A stretch of 64,000 nucleotides of DNA from Streptosporangium sp. NBC_01495 (GCF_036250735.1 NZ_CP109430.1:5456001-5520000), one strand, 5' to 3'; positions 34,901-43,887 are shown, numbered from the stretch's first letter. Made by a program: numbers and translations. The notes: generated by a model from the sequence alone, not told the origin.

Positions 34901-36966
34901 GCCCACTTGCCGCCCTCCCCCTCCATCGCGAGGATCGTCCCCGCGGAGGAGTGCCAGTATCCGCGCAGCCCGTCACCGTAGGTGTGCCAGTAGACGAGCA
35001 GCTCGCCGTCGACGTGCTGGAAGTCGGGGTCGCCCCAGACGCCGTCCGGTGCGGGGCGCAGGTCGTGGACGAGCACGGTTCCCTCCGGGCCGATGACCCT
35101 GGCCCGGGAGGGGCCGGAGACGATCAGGTTCGGCCAGGCGTCGGCGGTCTCGATCTCGTTCAGGTCCTTCGGGCCGACGAGGTCGGCGACCGCCTCCTCC
35201 CAGGCCGGCCAGCCCAGCTCGTCGAGGAGCCCGCCGCGCAGCGTCCTGGCGAGTTCGGCGGCGAGGTCGGCCCGCACCGCCTCGGCGACCTCCTCCCCGG
35301 CGAGCACCAGCGCCTCGCCGGGCAGCCAGGTCAGCCGGCTGAGGGCGTCGGGCAGCTGCGGCAGGCCGGTGGCGGCCGAGCGACGGGCGACCGCGCCCAC
35401 CCACTCCGCCAGCATCGTCCGGCCGCCGGGCGAGGCCGCCAGGCGGCGTACGGCCCGGTTCCCGTCGGTGTCGTTACTGAACGCCTCGGCGGCGCGGTGG
35501 AACGCGCGCCGGAACCGGGGGGCGGCGGCCAGCGCGAGCAGGTCGCGCCCCTCCTCCGCGCGCGCCCAGGGCTCCAGCAGCAGGCGGGCGTCGTCACCCG
35601 GATCGGCGACCGGTATCTCCAGCGACAGCAGGAGGTCGACCAGGTCGGGGTCGGGCTTGAACGGCACGGTCCCGCCCGTCGCGGCGAGCTCGGCGCGCAG
35701 CCGTCCCGCCACGCGCTCGACCAGCGCGTACAGGCCGGGCAGCCTCGGGTTTCCCCGCCAGCCGGGGTTCCAGATGGCCAGGAAGCGCTCGAGCCAGCCC
35801 GCCGTGCCGTCGGCGGGGCGTTCGCCCTCGGGCACCTCGGCCTCTCCCAGGCCCGCGGTGGCGCCCGACTCCTCCAGCACCTCCAGCCAGAGGGCGGGCA
35901 TGTCGTCGTCGCCGTTGGCGGGCATCGCGTTCAGCAGCGTCCCGCGGAAGGCGGGCTCTCGCCGGGCGAGGTTCGCCAGGGCCGGGCGGTGCGCCTTCCA
36001 CCAGCCCAGCGGCGCCCCGGAGGTGGCGGGCAGGGCGAGCAGGTCCACCAGGTACGACTGCTCCTCGACGTCCGCGTCGAGCCCGGCGGCCCTGGCCAGG
36101 CGGCGCAGCTCGACGGCCATCTGCGCGGACGGCGACAGCCCGCCCGCCGTGCGGCGCACGCACAGCCGGTGGATCCTGCGCAGCGCCTCGTTCGCCGGCA
36201 CCCGGCCCGCCAGCTCCTTGGCGTACACGGACAGGGCCTTCACCGGCAGGGCTCCGGCGAGCGCGAACTCCAGGAAGACCGCGTCGAGCCGGTCCTCGTC
36301 GACGGGCAGGCCGTGCTCGCTCTCGGCCCTGCGCGCCTGGACGAACATCTGTGACGCGTAGGTGGTGTTCTCCACCGAGAGGAACACCCGGCCCGCCTGT
36401 TCGAGGAACGTCGGCAGGAAGTGCGGGACGGCCCCGGCCAGCTGGGTGGCGAGCCGCTGGTAGGCGTCGAGGGCGGCCTTCGGCTTGGACTTCGCCTGCC
36501 GGCTCGCGCGGTCCAGCTCCGGCACCAGGGCGAGCGCGTGGTGGCCGTCCTCGGGGTGATGCACGAGCACCCACTCGGGGAACCCGAGCGAGCGCCGCAG
36601 GCCCACCCCGACGACGGCCGGTTCGCCGTCCGGCTCCAGCCCGAGGAAACCCGCCGCGGCGTCCTCCGCGGCGCCCAGTTCCTCGGCGACCAGGCGCACC
36701 ACCACCCGGTCCTCCAGACCGGGGTGCCGGTAGGCGCGCGCGGTCAGCGGCACCGCCCGCTCGCCGCCGTCCGTGCCCGGCGGAAGGACCGCCCCGGCCT
36801 CCAGCAGCTCCCGCGCCTCGGTGACGCGCGCCGCCTCCCGCGGCTCGGGAACCGCGGTGCCGCCCCGCTGCCCGGACGGCTCGTGCGCCCCGGCTCCGTC
36901 GCCCGTTCCCGGCAGCTCGTGCGTCCCGGCCTCGGGGGTGCTCACTGACGACGTGGCGTCGCTCAC
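31933..36966 (-). CDS. 1677-residue protein of the MoxR-VWA locus, unknown function
   Basis: A single open frame of 1677 residues with consistent coding bias throughout. No catalytic motif I recognise. It is mostly helical at the N-terminal third (residues 150-350, AALDAYQRLATQLAGAVPHF), has a beta-rich middle (about 680-960, with GVWGDPDFQHVDGELLVYWH and FWIWDTDVNGWREHDPAG) and a long C-terminal region ending in basic GRRR. The GTG start overlaps the DUF4132 stop (GTGA) behind AAGGA, so the two are translated together. In enterobacteria the DUF4132 protein YehI is about 1200 residues; this gene and the next may divide that role between two chains. It is probably cytoplasmic, as no signal or membrane segment is visible. 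Confidence 0.82.
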   Translation of the reverse strand: MSDATSSVSTPEAGTHELPGTGDGAGAHEPSGQRGGTAVPEPREAARVTEARELLEAGAVLPPGTDGGERAVPLTARAYRHPGLEDRVVVRLVAEELGAAEDAAAGFLGLEPDGEPAVVGVGLRRSLGFPEWVLVHHPEDGHHALALVPELDRASRQAKSKPKAALDAYQRLATQLAGAVPHFLPTFLEQAGRVFLSVENTTYASQMFVQARRAESEHGLPVDEDRLDAVFLEFALAGALPVKALSVYAKELAGRVPANEALRRIHRLCVRRTAGGLSPSAQMAVELRRLARAAGLDADVEEQSYLVDLLALPATSGAPLGWWKAHRPALANLARREPAFRGTLLNAMPANGDDDMPALWLEVLEESGATAGLGEAEVPEGERPADGTAGWLERFLAIWNPGWRGNPRLPGLYALVERVAGRLRAELAATGGTVPFKPDPDLVDLLLSLEIPVADPGDDARLLLEPWARAEEGRDLLALAAAPRFRRAFHRAAEAFSNDTDGNRAVRRLAASPGGRTMLAEWVGAVARRSAATGLPQLPDALSRLTWLPGEALVLAGEEVAEAVRADLAAELARTLRGGLLDELGWPAWEEAVADLVGPKDLNEIETADAWPNLIVSGPSRARVIGPEGTVLVHDLRPAPDGVWGDPDFQHVDGELLVYWHTYGDGLRGYWHSSAGTILAMEGEGGKWALGADTVTLPLPGGGRATGAGVLYPGDTVVPRRRRLMGDGTSFWIWDTDVNGWREHDPAGMTEGRLSVPGFLADALRSAPPGSTFRDGWVLPALSGEATPDGLLGWRVVELPDGSLRGEDLTGRAVTLRGGPDGHDWPSRAVTFPGDDRPRAVVTGYRDVKLVDPEGVVVATASLQGEPGVFAEGTTLLPPLRHWHLMRPRDPEGSSALRRIDGETAAALLKAAGSVESVESADQGQPGQPGQPPRSPREELRDLVRALLPQVTHDALIAGIAGVVAFAATQRATLDAAADRLAAALAGEREEGEPEGPSDRLLAEALNGLGVVTPYWGRRETSHNIFQQLRTIGRERLTPSGRSVRLHVDGPPLAYLSTEWEPLLDRSAALAYRAASASDPEQAGALRELLSEFETLGLASAAEPSSWRRFVLHLDSAWVDNVRNRRPGGGWRNVLPLADGALIAFLTFDSDSGGGYRFTALFHDPAGRFDVPHPYTVRFSGPVGEARHAGWLGEFLAELAGRGPVPWRPESAEEFARLTGVTETTARLVVAGLPYVDSHERGFLPGGLRATLGVKAADAAVAKDELRGMNADVRREVVGALLPERPAALWTEGPDVAAAARVWNDRVGRRAAVPEWLVGEATRAVRPWWEPSRALPALLDPASAPEFSTDLRWRVKGDRVAPADGGDTGFTHSTLLSAIALTAWLAHRLPSGDPVRAALPAVLAAIRERLANPDLLLDLGEYVDLPGFRKVAGAPTEVAEGWERHGAVIMATHDDRPAPGLRVALLDASGNDPYLPALRALTGHPERPFPAELALRTARDPRFEALLADPGDPVAGERAADGTWWPQDPSRSVPALLSQVSGEYGLGQDAAALYLALLAMPDPTDKNVTRWTGWKPARFKAARAELAATDLVVEASRTRAGRSLFLPGGWAELKAPNVPLERWKFPLLDLVGEESPVLGVLVPAEPAADLYTRAWQRVRDGDVPRFEELRVRRGRRR

Positions 36967-37823
36967 GCGTTCGTTCCTTCCTCGACGTTGCGGCCGGCGT
37001 ACAGCGCCGCGGCCATGCGCATTCCCTCGGACCAGGCCACCGGGCCGACCTCCCGCAGGGGGAGCCGCCTGCCGTCACGGTCGTGCCAGGTCAGGCTTCC
37101 GGTCTCGGTGTCACCGTCCCAATAGGGCTCTCCGATCCACACCGACGCCTCGGCGCCCCGCCCGGCGTCGCGCACCGCGCAGGTGGCGTAGCCGCCCGAC
37201 ACGCGGTAGCCGAGCGAGGTCGCGCGGGCGGCGAGGCCGAACCGGAAGGCGAATCTCCCCCCGGCGAACTCCGTCACCTCGGTGGCCTTCTCCGCGAAGT
37301 CGGCGGGCCTGGCCCAGGTCGCCCGGTGGATCTGCTCGACGCGCTGGGTCACGCCCAGTTCCGCGGCGAACTCCCTCAGGTCGTCCAGGTCGGGGAGCAG
37401 CACCGGGTGGGGCAGCGTCACGGTCTCCGGGGACATCCGGACGGTCTCGCCGTCCAGGTTCACCGTCCGCAGCTCGCCGGAGCCGGTGACGTCCCGCAGG
37501 AAGCCCGCCTCGTCGTCGCCGACCACCACGAGGTCGCACAGCACCGACCGCCACGCCTCGTCCGGCCACAGCCGGGCCACCAGCCCGGTGGGGACGGGCA
37601 GGGACGACACCATCCAGGCGTCCACCCGTGCCACACAGGTGGCCTCGTGCCGGTCGAGCCACTCGGCCAGGCGGCGCAGCCGCTCGACTTCGGGGTGCTC
37701 GCGCACCTGTTTGGGCAGCGATTTCAGCTGCCGTCCCGCCGCCCGGCCCGCGGTGGCCCTCGCCGCCACCCGGCCCTCCACCAGAGCGACCTCGTACCCG
37801 TCTCCCGCTGCCAGCCAGCCCAA
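36963..37823 (-). CDS. Short DUF4132-domain protein
   Basis: A 286-residue protein, first of the minus-strand run. GYEVALVEGRVAARA and RQLKSLPKQVREHPEVERL, then VTLPHPVLLPDLDDLREFAA and VTQRVEQIHRATWAR, match the DUF4132 domain of E. coli YehI/MolR. Here it is a stand-alone domain rather than the C-terminus of a large protein. The only in-frame start is the TTG at 37823 with AAAGGCGGG just upstream; a competing ATG at about 37842 is in another frame. The stop overlaps the next gene's GTG. Function unknown. Confidence 0.8.
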   Translation of the reverse strand: MGWLAAGDGYEVALVEGRVAARATAGRAAGRQLKSLPKQVREHPEVERLRRLAEWLDRHEATCVARVDAWMVSSLPVPTGLVARLWPDEAWRSVLCDLVVVGDDEAGFLRDVTGSGELRTVNLDGETVRMSPETVTLPHPVLLPDLDDLREFAAELGVTQRVEQIHRATWARPADFAEKATEVTEFAGGRFAFRFGLAARATSLGYRVSGGYATCAVRDAGRGAEASVWIGEPYWDGDTETGSLTWHDRDGRRLPLREVGPVAWSEGMRMAAALYAGRNVEEGTNA

Positions 37824-38006
37824 AGGGTCCCGCCTTTCACCATGGAAGGATTGCCGACGCCCACGGGGATTTCGTCACCCGCGACCGTGATGCGCGGAAC
37901 GCTAACGCCCCGGACCGACAAACCTGTACTCGGCGGCGCGCGGGTCACCCGCCACGGCACCGGATTCGCCGCGCGGCGGACGGATGTGACGCGGCGGGCG
38001 ACGCGC

Positions 38007-38423
38007 CTACGTCGTCTGCCGCTCGTTTCTGGCCTGGTCGTGGCGTACGCGGGCCTCCATGACCGCGGGCATCTCGCCCTCCAGCCATTCGATGAGGTCG
38101 AGCAGGCGCCGGGCGGCCTGGGCGCCGAGCGGCGTGAGGCTGTACTCGACCTTCGGGGGAATGGTCGGCTCGGCCTCGCGGTGGACCAGGCCGTCGCGCT
38201 CCAGGGCCTGCAGGGTCTGGGCGAGCATCTTCTCGCTCACTCCGTCGACCCGGCGGCGCAGGGCGTTGAAGCGGTAGGTCCCGTCGTTGAGCGCGACCAT
38301 GACCAGGATGCCCCAGCGGCCGGTCAGGTGCTCCATCGTCTCGCGCGAGGCGCATCCGCGCACGAAGACGTCGAAGGTGAGCTGGCTGAACTCGTCCAGC
38401 GGGATCGCGGCCTGGTCGTCCAT
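38007..38423 (-). CDS. HxlR-family transcriptional regulator
   Basis: A 138-residue winged-helix protein: HLTGRWGILVMVALNDGTYRFNALRRRVDGVSEKMLAQTL and LVHREAEPTIPPKVEYSLTPLG are the HxlR core. A conserved Cys (RGCASRETMEHL, about residue 24) is where QorR/YodB-type members sense thiol-reactive quinones. It is divergent from a quinone-reductase-like gene, the same arrangement as E. coli ytfH/ytfG and corynebacterial qorR/qor2. It probably represses that gene through the palindromes between them. ATG at 38423. Confidence 0.9.
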   Translation of the reverse strand: MDDQAAIPLDEFSQLTFDVFVRGCASRETMEHLTGRWGILVMVALNDGTYRFNALRRRVDGVSEKMLAQTLQALERDGLVHREAEPTIPPKVEYSLTPLGAQAARRLLDLIEWLEGEMPAVMEARVRHDQARNERQTT

Positions 38424-38465
38424 CCGCCCACTCTAACTTTCTCGTCGCACTGCGCAAAAGAAAGC

Positions 38466-38505
38466 ACTAACTTTTAGTTGGCACTATATATTAGTTAGTA
38501 CTAAC
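38466..38505. promoter_or_regulatory. Two inverted repeats in the HxlR/reductase promoter
   Basis: ACTAACTTTTAGT (38466-38478, arms ACTAA/TTAGT) and the perfect palindrome GTTAGTACTAAC (38494-38505) lie between the divergent genes, overlapping an AT-rich TATATA promoter element. Both carry the CTAAC word, so they are likely tandem operators of the HxlR protein. Confidence 0.7.
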
Positions 38506-38538
38506 CTGATGGCGACCCTTCGAGCGAGGAGAAGTGAA

Positions 38539-39396
<858 letters not shown>

Positions 39397-39400
39397 GCTC

Positions 39401-39442
39401 TCCCTGTGTCATGACAGGGACATGAGCTCTCACGATGAGAGC
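39401..39442 (+). terminator. Two adjacent hairpins after the reductase gene
   Basis: TCCCTGTGTCATGACAGGGA (39401-39420) has a 7-base stem, and GCTCTCACGATGAGAGC (39426-39442) has a 7-base stem with a 3-base loop. They follow the stop within 5 bases. No U tract is present, as is common in high-GC actinomycetes. The rest up to 39679 holds no gene I can support. Confidence 0.65.
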
Positions 39443-39679
39443 GGACGGAGGATGTCAGGGGCCGCCGTTCGAGGACCTCCACCGCCCGAGGGTCAGGCCG
39501 ATCTCCCGGCGCGACTGCTCCACCGCCCCGGAACCGGTGGCGAGGCCGCCGAACGGGCCGGCGACTTCGGGTTCTTCCCGCCCGGCCCGCGCTCCGCCGA
39601 GGGTTTCACTCCCCGTAGCGTCCTCCCGGCCCATCGGCCGACCCAAGCGCCGCACTTCCATGCCGGGCGGACGGCGGCC

Positions 39680-40441
39680 TCACGCGTTCGGGACCTGCTC
39701 CGCGACGGTGGGGGCATCCTGATCGTTCGCGGGGGCCTCCGGGAAGTTACGTCCCCACCACGCGTTCCAGCGGGATTCGAGATCGGCGAACGCGGCGTCG
39801 TCGAGGCCGTACGTGGTGAGCACCATCATGGCGGCGCCGCCCGGATTGGCGGGTGAGGGCGGGTTCTGAGCAGCGACCAGCAGGCCGTCGCCCCAGCCGT
39901 CGACGGTGAGGCCGACCTGGTTGGCCGAGCGGAACCGGACCTGGCCGCGCAGCGTCTCCACGGTGGGGCTCTCCAACTCGTACGGGCTCGCCGGGGGCAA
40001 CCCGGCCACCGCCGCGAGACCGGTGGCCTCCAGCACCGGCGGGGCCGCCGCACCGGAGAGGAAGACCGTGCGCCGGTCGGCGCCCGGGTGCCGTTCCAGG
40101 GCGAACGCGAGCTGGTGGACGAAGGTGATCCAGCCCTCGGTGATGTCGTCGTAGTAGGCGTCCCAGTCGGGGTCGCCACCGCGCGGGGCCCGGGTCACCC
40201 TCAGGCCCGTACGGCCGTCGAGGTCGGCCAGCTCGAACAGGTCGCCGCCCTGAATCTCCAGCCGGTGCTCGGCGGCCGACTCCACGACGTTCTGGTGGTA
40301 AATGACCTCGATCTCCTTGTCGAGGCCGTCGAAGTGCCAGCCGTGCCAGCGCCGGATCAGCTCGGGGTCGCGCAGCGCGCTCCACACGTCGCCGACGGGT
40401 GCGGCGATGGTGACCTCGATGGAGAACGGCTCGTCTGTCAT
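39680..40441 (-). CDS. SRPBCC (AHSA1-like) domain protein
   Basis: A 253-residue protein. The first 150 residues are a START/AHSA1 fold: FSIEVTIAAPVGDVWSALRD, IRRWHGWHFDGLDKEIEVIY and DDITEGWITFVHQLAFALERH. The C-terminal part (LTVDGWGDGLLVAAQNPPSP, MMVLTTYGLDDAAFADLESR) continues as a second, less conserved domain. These proteins bind hydrophobic ligands; the ligand is unknown. GGAGG lies 6 bases before the ATG at 40441. It follows the ArsR-type gene by 48 bases and is probably in one operon with it. Confidence 0.85.
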   Translation of the reverse strand: MTDEPFSIEVTIAAPVGDVWSALRDPELIRRWHGWHFDGLDKEIEVIYHQNVVESAAEHRLEIQGGDLFELADLDGRTGLRVTRAPRGGDPDWDAYYDDITEGWITFVHQLAFALERHPGADRRTVFLSGAAAPPVLEATGLAAVAGLPPASPYELESPTVETLRGQVRFRSANQVGLTVDGWGDGLLVAAQNPPSPANPGGAAMMVLTTYGLDDAAFADLESRWNAWWGRNFPEAPANDQDAPTVAEQVPNA

Positions 40442-40489
40442 GGGATACCTCCAACGTGGGAACCCCGGACCTCGGTCCCGGGAAGGATG

Positions 40490-41236
40490 TCAACCGCCGG
40501 TTTCCGGCGTACCGGAGACCGGATGCCTAGCGTTTTCTCCCGGGCCGGAGACCGGATGCCCATCGGTTTCCGGCGTGCCGGGGGTGAGACCGGTTCCTCG
40601 CGGACCGGGGGCCGGATGCCCACCGGCGACGAGACGGTAGAGCCGCCCACCGGGGGTGTCGAAGCGGGCCGCGACCTGGGAGAGGGCGTCGGCGAGCGCG
40701 TCGGTGAAGTCGTGCACGTCGCCGGGCTCGGCGAAGCGCACCCGCGCCTCAAGGGTGAACGTCAGCAGCCGGACGCCCTGCCGGTCGGCGGTGGCGGCCA
40801 TGCGGGTGACGTCGCGCACCGTGTCGGCGGCCACCTCGACGAGGTGCTCGGCGGCGTACTGGTCGGCGACGCGGCGGAACCCCTCGGCGGTCCCGGTGGC
40901 CCCGCCACCGTCACCGTCACCGCCGCCGGTCTCGTCGGCCTTGCTCGCTTCGTCGGCCTCGTCGGCCTCGTCGGGTGAGGTGAGCACGCCGGGGTCGACG
41001 AGGAAGGCGTTCGCGGTGACCCTCATGACGCGCTCGACGAAACCGCGCCGCGGGCGTTCCTCCACCAGCTCGATCAGCCCGGCTTCCTCCAGCACCCTGA
41101 GGTGGTATCCGACCCGCTGGCGCGGCAGGTCGAACTCGGCCGCGAGCTGGACCGCGGAGGCGGGCTCGCGCAGGCGGCCGAGAAGCCGTCGGCGGATCGG
41201 GGGGAGTGCGACACGCAGGCGGTCGGGCTCGTCCAT
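40490..41236 (-). CDS. ArsR-type winged-helix regulator with repeated C-terminal tail
   Basis: About 248 residues: an N-terminal winged helix (SAVQLAAEFDLPRQRVGYHLRVLEEAGLIELVEERPRRG) of the type paired with SRPBCC/AHSA1 proteins. An acidic linker (DEADEADEASKADETGGG) precedes a ligand-type domain with VRDVTRMAATADRQGVRLL, then a tail of GHPVSG/RHPVSG repeats. Starts in frame are ATG 41236 (chosen, GAG 9 bases upstream), ATG 41245 and GTG 41260. A near-palindrome at 41279-41294 lies in the promoter and may be its autoregulatory site. The next gene downstream encodes the SRPBCC protein. Confidence 0.82.
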   Translation of the reverse strand: MDEPDRLRVALPPIRRRLLGRLREPASAVQLAAEFDLPRQRVGYHLRVLEEAGLIELVEERPRRGFVERVMRVTANAFLVDPGVLTSPDEADEADEASKADETGGGDGDGGGATGTAEGFRRVADQYAAEHLVEVAADTVRDVTRMAATADRQGVRLLTFTLEARVRFAEPGDVHDFTDALADALSQVAARFDTPGGRLYRLVAGGHPAPGPRGTGLTPGTPETDGHPVSGPGENARHPVSGTPETGG

Positions 41237-41278
41237 GAGTGTCATCTCGGTCGCGGGCACGGCCTCATGGAACCATTA

Positions 41279-41294
41279 GACAAATTAATCTGTC
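41279..41294. promoter_or_regulatory. Near-palindrome upstream of the ArsR/SRPBCC operon
   Basis: GACAAATTAATCTGTC is symmetric at 14 of 16 positions and AT-rich in a GC-rich setting. It sits 43 bases before the regulator start, overlapping the probable promoter. Confidence 0.55.
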
Positions 41295-41444
41295 AATTGG
41301 CGCCGCAAGCCGGTGACCACACCGGCGGCCGGGTCGCCGTCACCCGGCGCACGCCGGTCGGGCGCCCACGCCGGCAGGACAGTCGAGACGTCAGTCAGTC
41401 GGTGGGTCAGACCCGCCGCAACGTCACCATGAACGTCATCACTG

Positions 41445-41801
41445 TCAGTCGTGGCGCGGGATGCCGGAGACCTCGTGATCGGCATGGAACAGAGCCTCGC
41501 CGATGAGCGCGCGGACGTGGGCGTCACGGGCCCGGTAGAGCACGCGGCGACCGTCCCTGCGGGTGCGCACCAGCCCGGCGAGGCGGAGTTTCGCCAGGTG
41601 CTGGGAGACCGAGGGACGCGCGACCCCGATGGCCTCGGCGAGCGAGCCGACGTCGTACTCCCCCGACGACAGCAGCCACATCAGGCGCAACCTGGTGGCG
41701 TCACTGAGCATCCGGAACGCCTCGACGGCGGCCTCCACCTGGGCGCCGGTGGGTTGCTCCTGCGACGGGTTGTCACCTGATTGATTGTCGCGTGCATACA
41801 T
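41445..41801 (-). CDS. ArsR/SmtB-family zinc sensor (CzrA/NmtR-like)
   Basis: A 118-residue repressor: FRMLSDATRLRLMWLLSSGE, the recognition helix ARPSVSQHLAKLRLAGLV, and wing RRDGRRVLYRA. The last helix carries Asp93-x-His95 and His106-x2-His109, the alpha-5 DxHx10HxxH/E metal site of CzrA-type Zn/Co sensors. It is divergent from a CDF metal exporter, which it should derepress when zinc or cobalt is high. ATG at 41801 gives the usual length; the open frame reaching 42038 overlaps the exporter and is spurious. Confidence 0.9.
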   Translation of the reverse strand: MYARDNQSGDNPSQEQPTGAQVEAAVEAFRMLSDATRLRLMWLLSSGEYDVGSLAEAIGVARPSVSQHLAKLRLAGLVRTRRDGRRVLYRARDAHVRALIGEALFHADHEVSGIPRHD

Positions 41802-41813
41802 GACTACATATAC
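41797..41813. promoter_or_regulatory. Candidate metal-sensor operator
   Basis: The AT-rich imperfect inverted repeat around ATACATGACTACATAT overlaps the start of the ArsR gene and lies about 40 bases before the exporter. Position and composition suit an SmtB/ArsR site; the symmetry is weak. Confidence 0.35.
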
Positions 41814-41849
41814 TCCGGGAAAAGGGCACCGGTCGCAAACGAGGTAGCC

Positions 41850-43058
41850 ATGTCCGACCAGCAGGATGCCGGTTCTCCGTCCCCCCACGGGCCCACCGGC
41901 TCCGATTCCCCCCACGACCAGGGCCGCGAGGCCGCACACGGGCACGGGCACGAACCCATCCGTGAACACGGGCACGGGCCGGGCGACGACCGCGAGCCGG
42001 GGAAACACGGCCACAGCCATGATCACGAGCATGGCCACGAGCGACGGGGGCCCACCGGCCGCCGGTTCGGGTTCGGGTTCGGGAGGCTGCTCTCACGAGT
42101 AGGCCACGCCCTCACCCCGCACAGCCACGACAGCGCGAGCAGGACCGACACCGCCCTGGAGTCCAGCAGTCGCGGGATGCGCGTGCTGGCCGTCTCCTTC
42201 GCCGTGCTCATGGTGACCGCCGCCGTCCAGGCGGTGGTCGTGGCCTTCTCCGGCTCGGTCGCCCTCCTCGGTGACACGCTGCACAACGTCGCCGACGCGC
42301 TGACCGCGCTCCCCCTGGCGATCGCCTTCTCCCTGGGGCGCCGGGCGGCCACCCGCAGATTCACCTACGGCTACGGCAGGGCCGAGGACCTGGCCGGAAT
42401 CGCCATCGTCCTGATCATCGCCGCCTCCGCCGTGCTCGCCGGGTACGAGGCCTCGCGGCGCCTGGTCGACCCCCAGGAGGTGAGGGCGCTCGGCTGGGTC
42501 GCCGCGGCGGCGGTGATCGGCTTCGTGGGCAACGAGTGGGTGGCCCGCTACCGGATCAGGGTCGGACGCCGGATCGGATCGGCCGCGCTGGTCGCCGACG
42601 GGCTGCACGCCCGCACCGACGCCCTCACCTCGCTGGCCGTGCTGCTCGGCGCGGGCGGCTCGGCACTGGGCTACCCGATCGCCGACCCGATCGTCGGCCT
42701 GCTGATCACGGTGGCCATCTGCCTCGTCCTCAGGGACGCGGCCCGCGAGATCTACCACCGGCTGATGGACGCGGTCGATCCGGCCCTGGTCGATCACGCC
42801 GAGCGGATCCTGGCCGCCACCCGCGGCGTGCGGCGGGTGGGATCGGTACGGCTGCGCTGGGTGGGCCACACGCTGCGCGCCGAGGTGGACATCGTGGTCG
42901 GTGACGACCTGTCGCTGCTGCAGGCGCACGCGGTGGCGGTGGAGGCCGAGCACCGGTTGATCCATCATCTGCCCCGCCTGGGGGCCGCCACCGTGCACGC
43001 CGACCCGGACGGCGGGGAAGGCACCGACCACCACGCCATCCTGGTCGGACACCGGTAG
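41850..43058 (+). CDS. Cation diffusion facilitator, Zn/Co exporter
   Basis: A 402-residue CDF transporter. The N-terminal 90 residues are His-rich (GHGHEP, HGHSHDHEHGHE) and likely bind metal. Six helices follow, with the metal-site pairs LLGDTLHNVADAL (TM2) and ADGLHARTDALTS (TM5), both HxxxD. The cytoplasmic C-terminal domain has VRRVGSVRLRWVGHTLRAEV. It should exchange zinc or cobalt for protons across the cytoplasmic membrane. ATG at 41850 behind GAGG. Expression is probably controlled by the divergent ArsR sensor. Confidence 0.92.
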   Translation: MSDQQDAGSPSPHGPTGSDSPHDQGREAAHGHGHEPIREHGHGPGDDREPGKHGHSHDHEHGHERRGPTGRRFGFGFGRLLSRVGHALTPHSHDSASRTDTALESSSRGMRVLAVSFAVLMVTAAVQAVVVAFSGSVALLGDTLHNVADALTALPLAIAFSLGRRAATRRFTYGYGRAEDLAGIAIVLIIAASAVLAGYEASRRLVDPQEVRALGWVAAAAVIGFVGNEWVARYRIRVGRRIGSAALVADGLHARTDALTSLAVLLGAGGSALGYPIADPIVGLLITVAICLVLRDAAREIYHRLMDAVDPALVDHAERILAATRGVRRVGSVRLRWVGHTLRAEVDIVVGDDLSLLQAHAVAVEAEHRLIHHLPRLGAATVHADPDGGEGTDHHAILVGHR

Positions 43059-43287
43059 GGGCGTACCGGAAGGGAACGTGCGGACGCCCCGCCGCGCCCG
43101 CGTCCGCGAACAAAAAGCCGGGGCACACGGCCCGGCCACGCGCGGACGGCCCCGGCGTGGGCGTACCCGCGCGGGCCGGGGCACGGGAGATGTAGTCTCG
43201 CATGATCACCGTCGCGGCCCGCGGACCTGATCGGCCCGGCCCGCAAGCCGTGGCGGATCGCCCCCCGATCCAGGAGAAGCGGCTGCG

Positions 43288-43887
43288 TTGGCCGACCACA
43301 GCAGAGGACGTCCCGGCTGGCTGCACGTCGGCCCACTGGAGGCGCGGTTGGCGCGCACCTGGGAACCTGGCACGTTCCCACCGGCGGAAACGCTCCTCGC
43401 GATACTGACGCTGGCGGCCGTGCCACAGGCACTCGCCACCCGCCTGACCACCCATCTGAGCGGCGGCATCGTGGTGGGCCCCGGATCGGTGCCCGACCTT
43501 CCCGGCTTCGAGTGGCTGCGGGGCGTCGCACTGCCCCTGCAGGCGGGCCACTGGGAGCGCAGCGCGGGTGTGTACGACCCCCGGCAGCGGCGGATCGGGG
43601 TGGGAAGCACCCCTTCGCCCTCGGTGTCGGTGTGCGGGCACGAGCTCGGCCACGCCGCCGACCACATGGACCGGCTGCCCTCGCACTCCCCCTTCTGGAC
43701 CGACCTGCACGCCCGCACCCGCGACCGTCTTCATCCGCCCTACCGCGACGACGTCACCGAACTGTTCGCAGAGGCCTTCGCCTGCGTGCTCACCCGGAGG
43801 GCGACCAGGCTGCTCCACCTGGTCGGCGAGGAGGCGGAGGCAGAGCGGGTGTACCACCGGCTGTCCGGGCACTACGGCATCGGGTGA
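43288..43887 (+). CDS. Small zinc metallopeptidase-like protein (HELGH)
   Basis: A 199-residue protein started at the TTG at 43288, 11 bases after AGGAG. It carries CGHELGHAADHMDRLPSHS, an HExxH zinc motif, and 35-40 residues later DDVTELFAEAFACVLTR, whose Glu could be the third ligand, as in gluzincin-like anthrax-lethal-factor domains. No signal peptide is visible, so it would act in the cytoplasm unless exported otherwise. The target is unknown. A 75-residue acidic protein gene follows after 74 bases in the same direction. Confidence 0.72.
   Translation: MADHSRGRPGWLHVGPLEARLARTWEPGTFPPAETLLAILTLAAVPQALATRLTTHLSGGIVVGPGSVPDLPGFEWLRGVALPLQAGHWERSAGVYDPRQRRIGVGSTPSPSVSVCGHELGHAADHMDRLPSHSPFWTDLHARTRDRLHPPYRDDVTELFAEAFACVLTRRATRLLHLVGEEAEAERVYHRLSGHYGIG

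Noticed and set aside
31747..36354. Plus-strand 1535-codon open frame
   Set aside because: Antisense shadow of the 1677-residue protein gene, which has RBS and coupled start.
36963..37823. ATG-started frame at about 37842 for the DUF4132 gene
   Set aside because: That ATG is in a different frame giving an unrelated short peptide; the domain frame starts at TTG 37823.
39397..39679. Small genes between reductase and SRPBCC genes
   Set aside because: Frames here lack start signals and coding bias.
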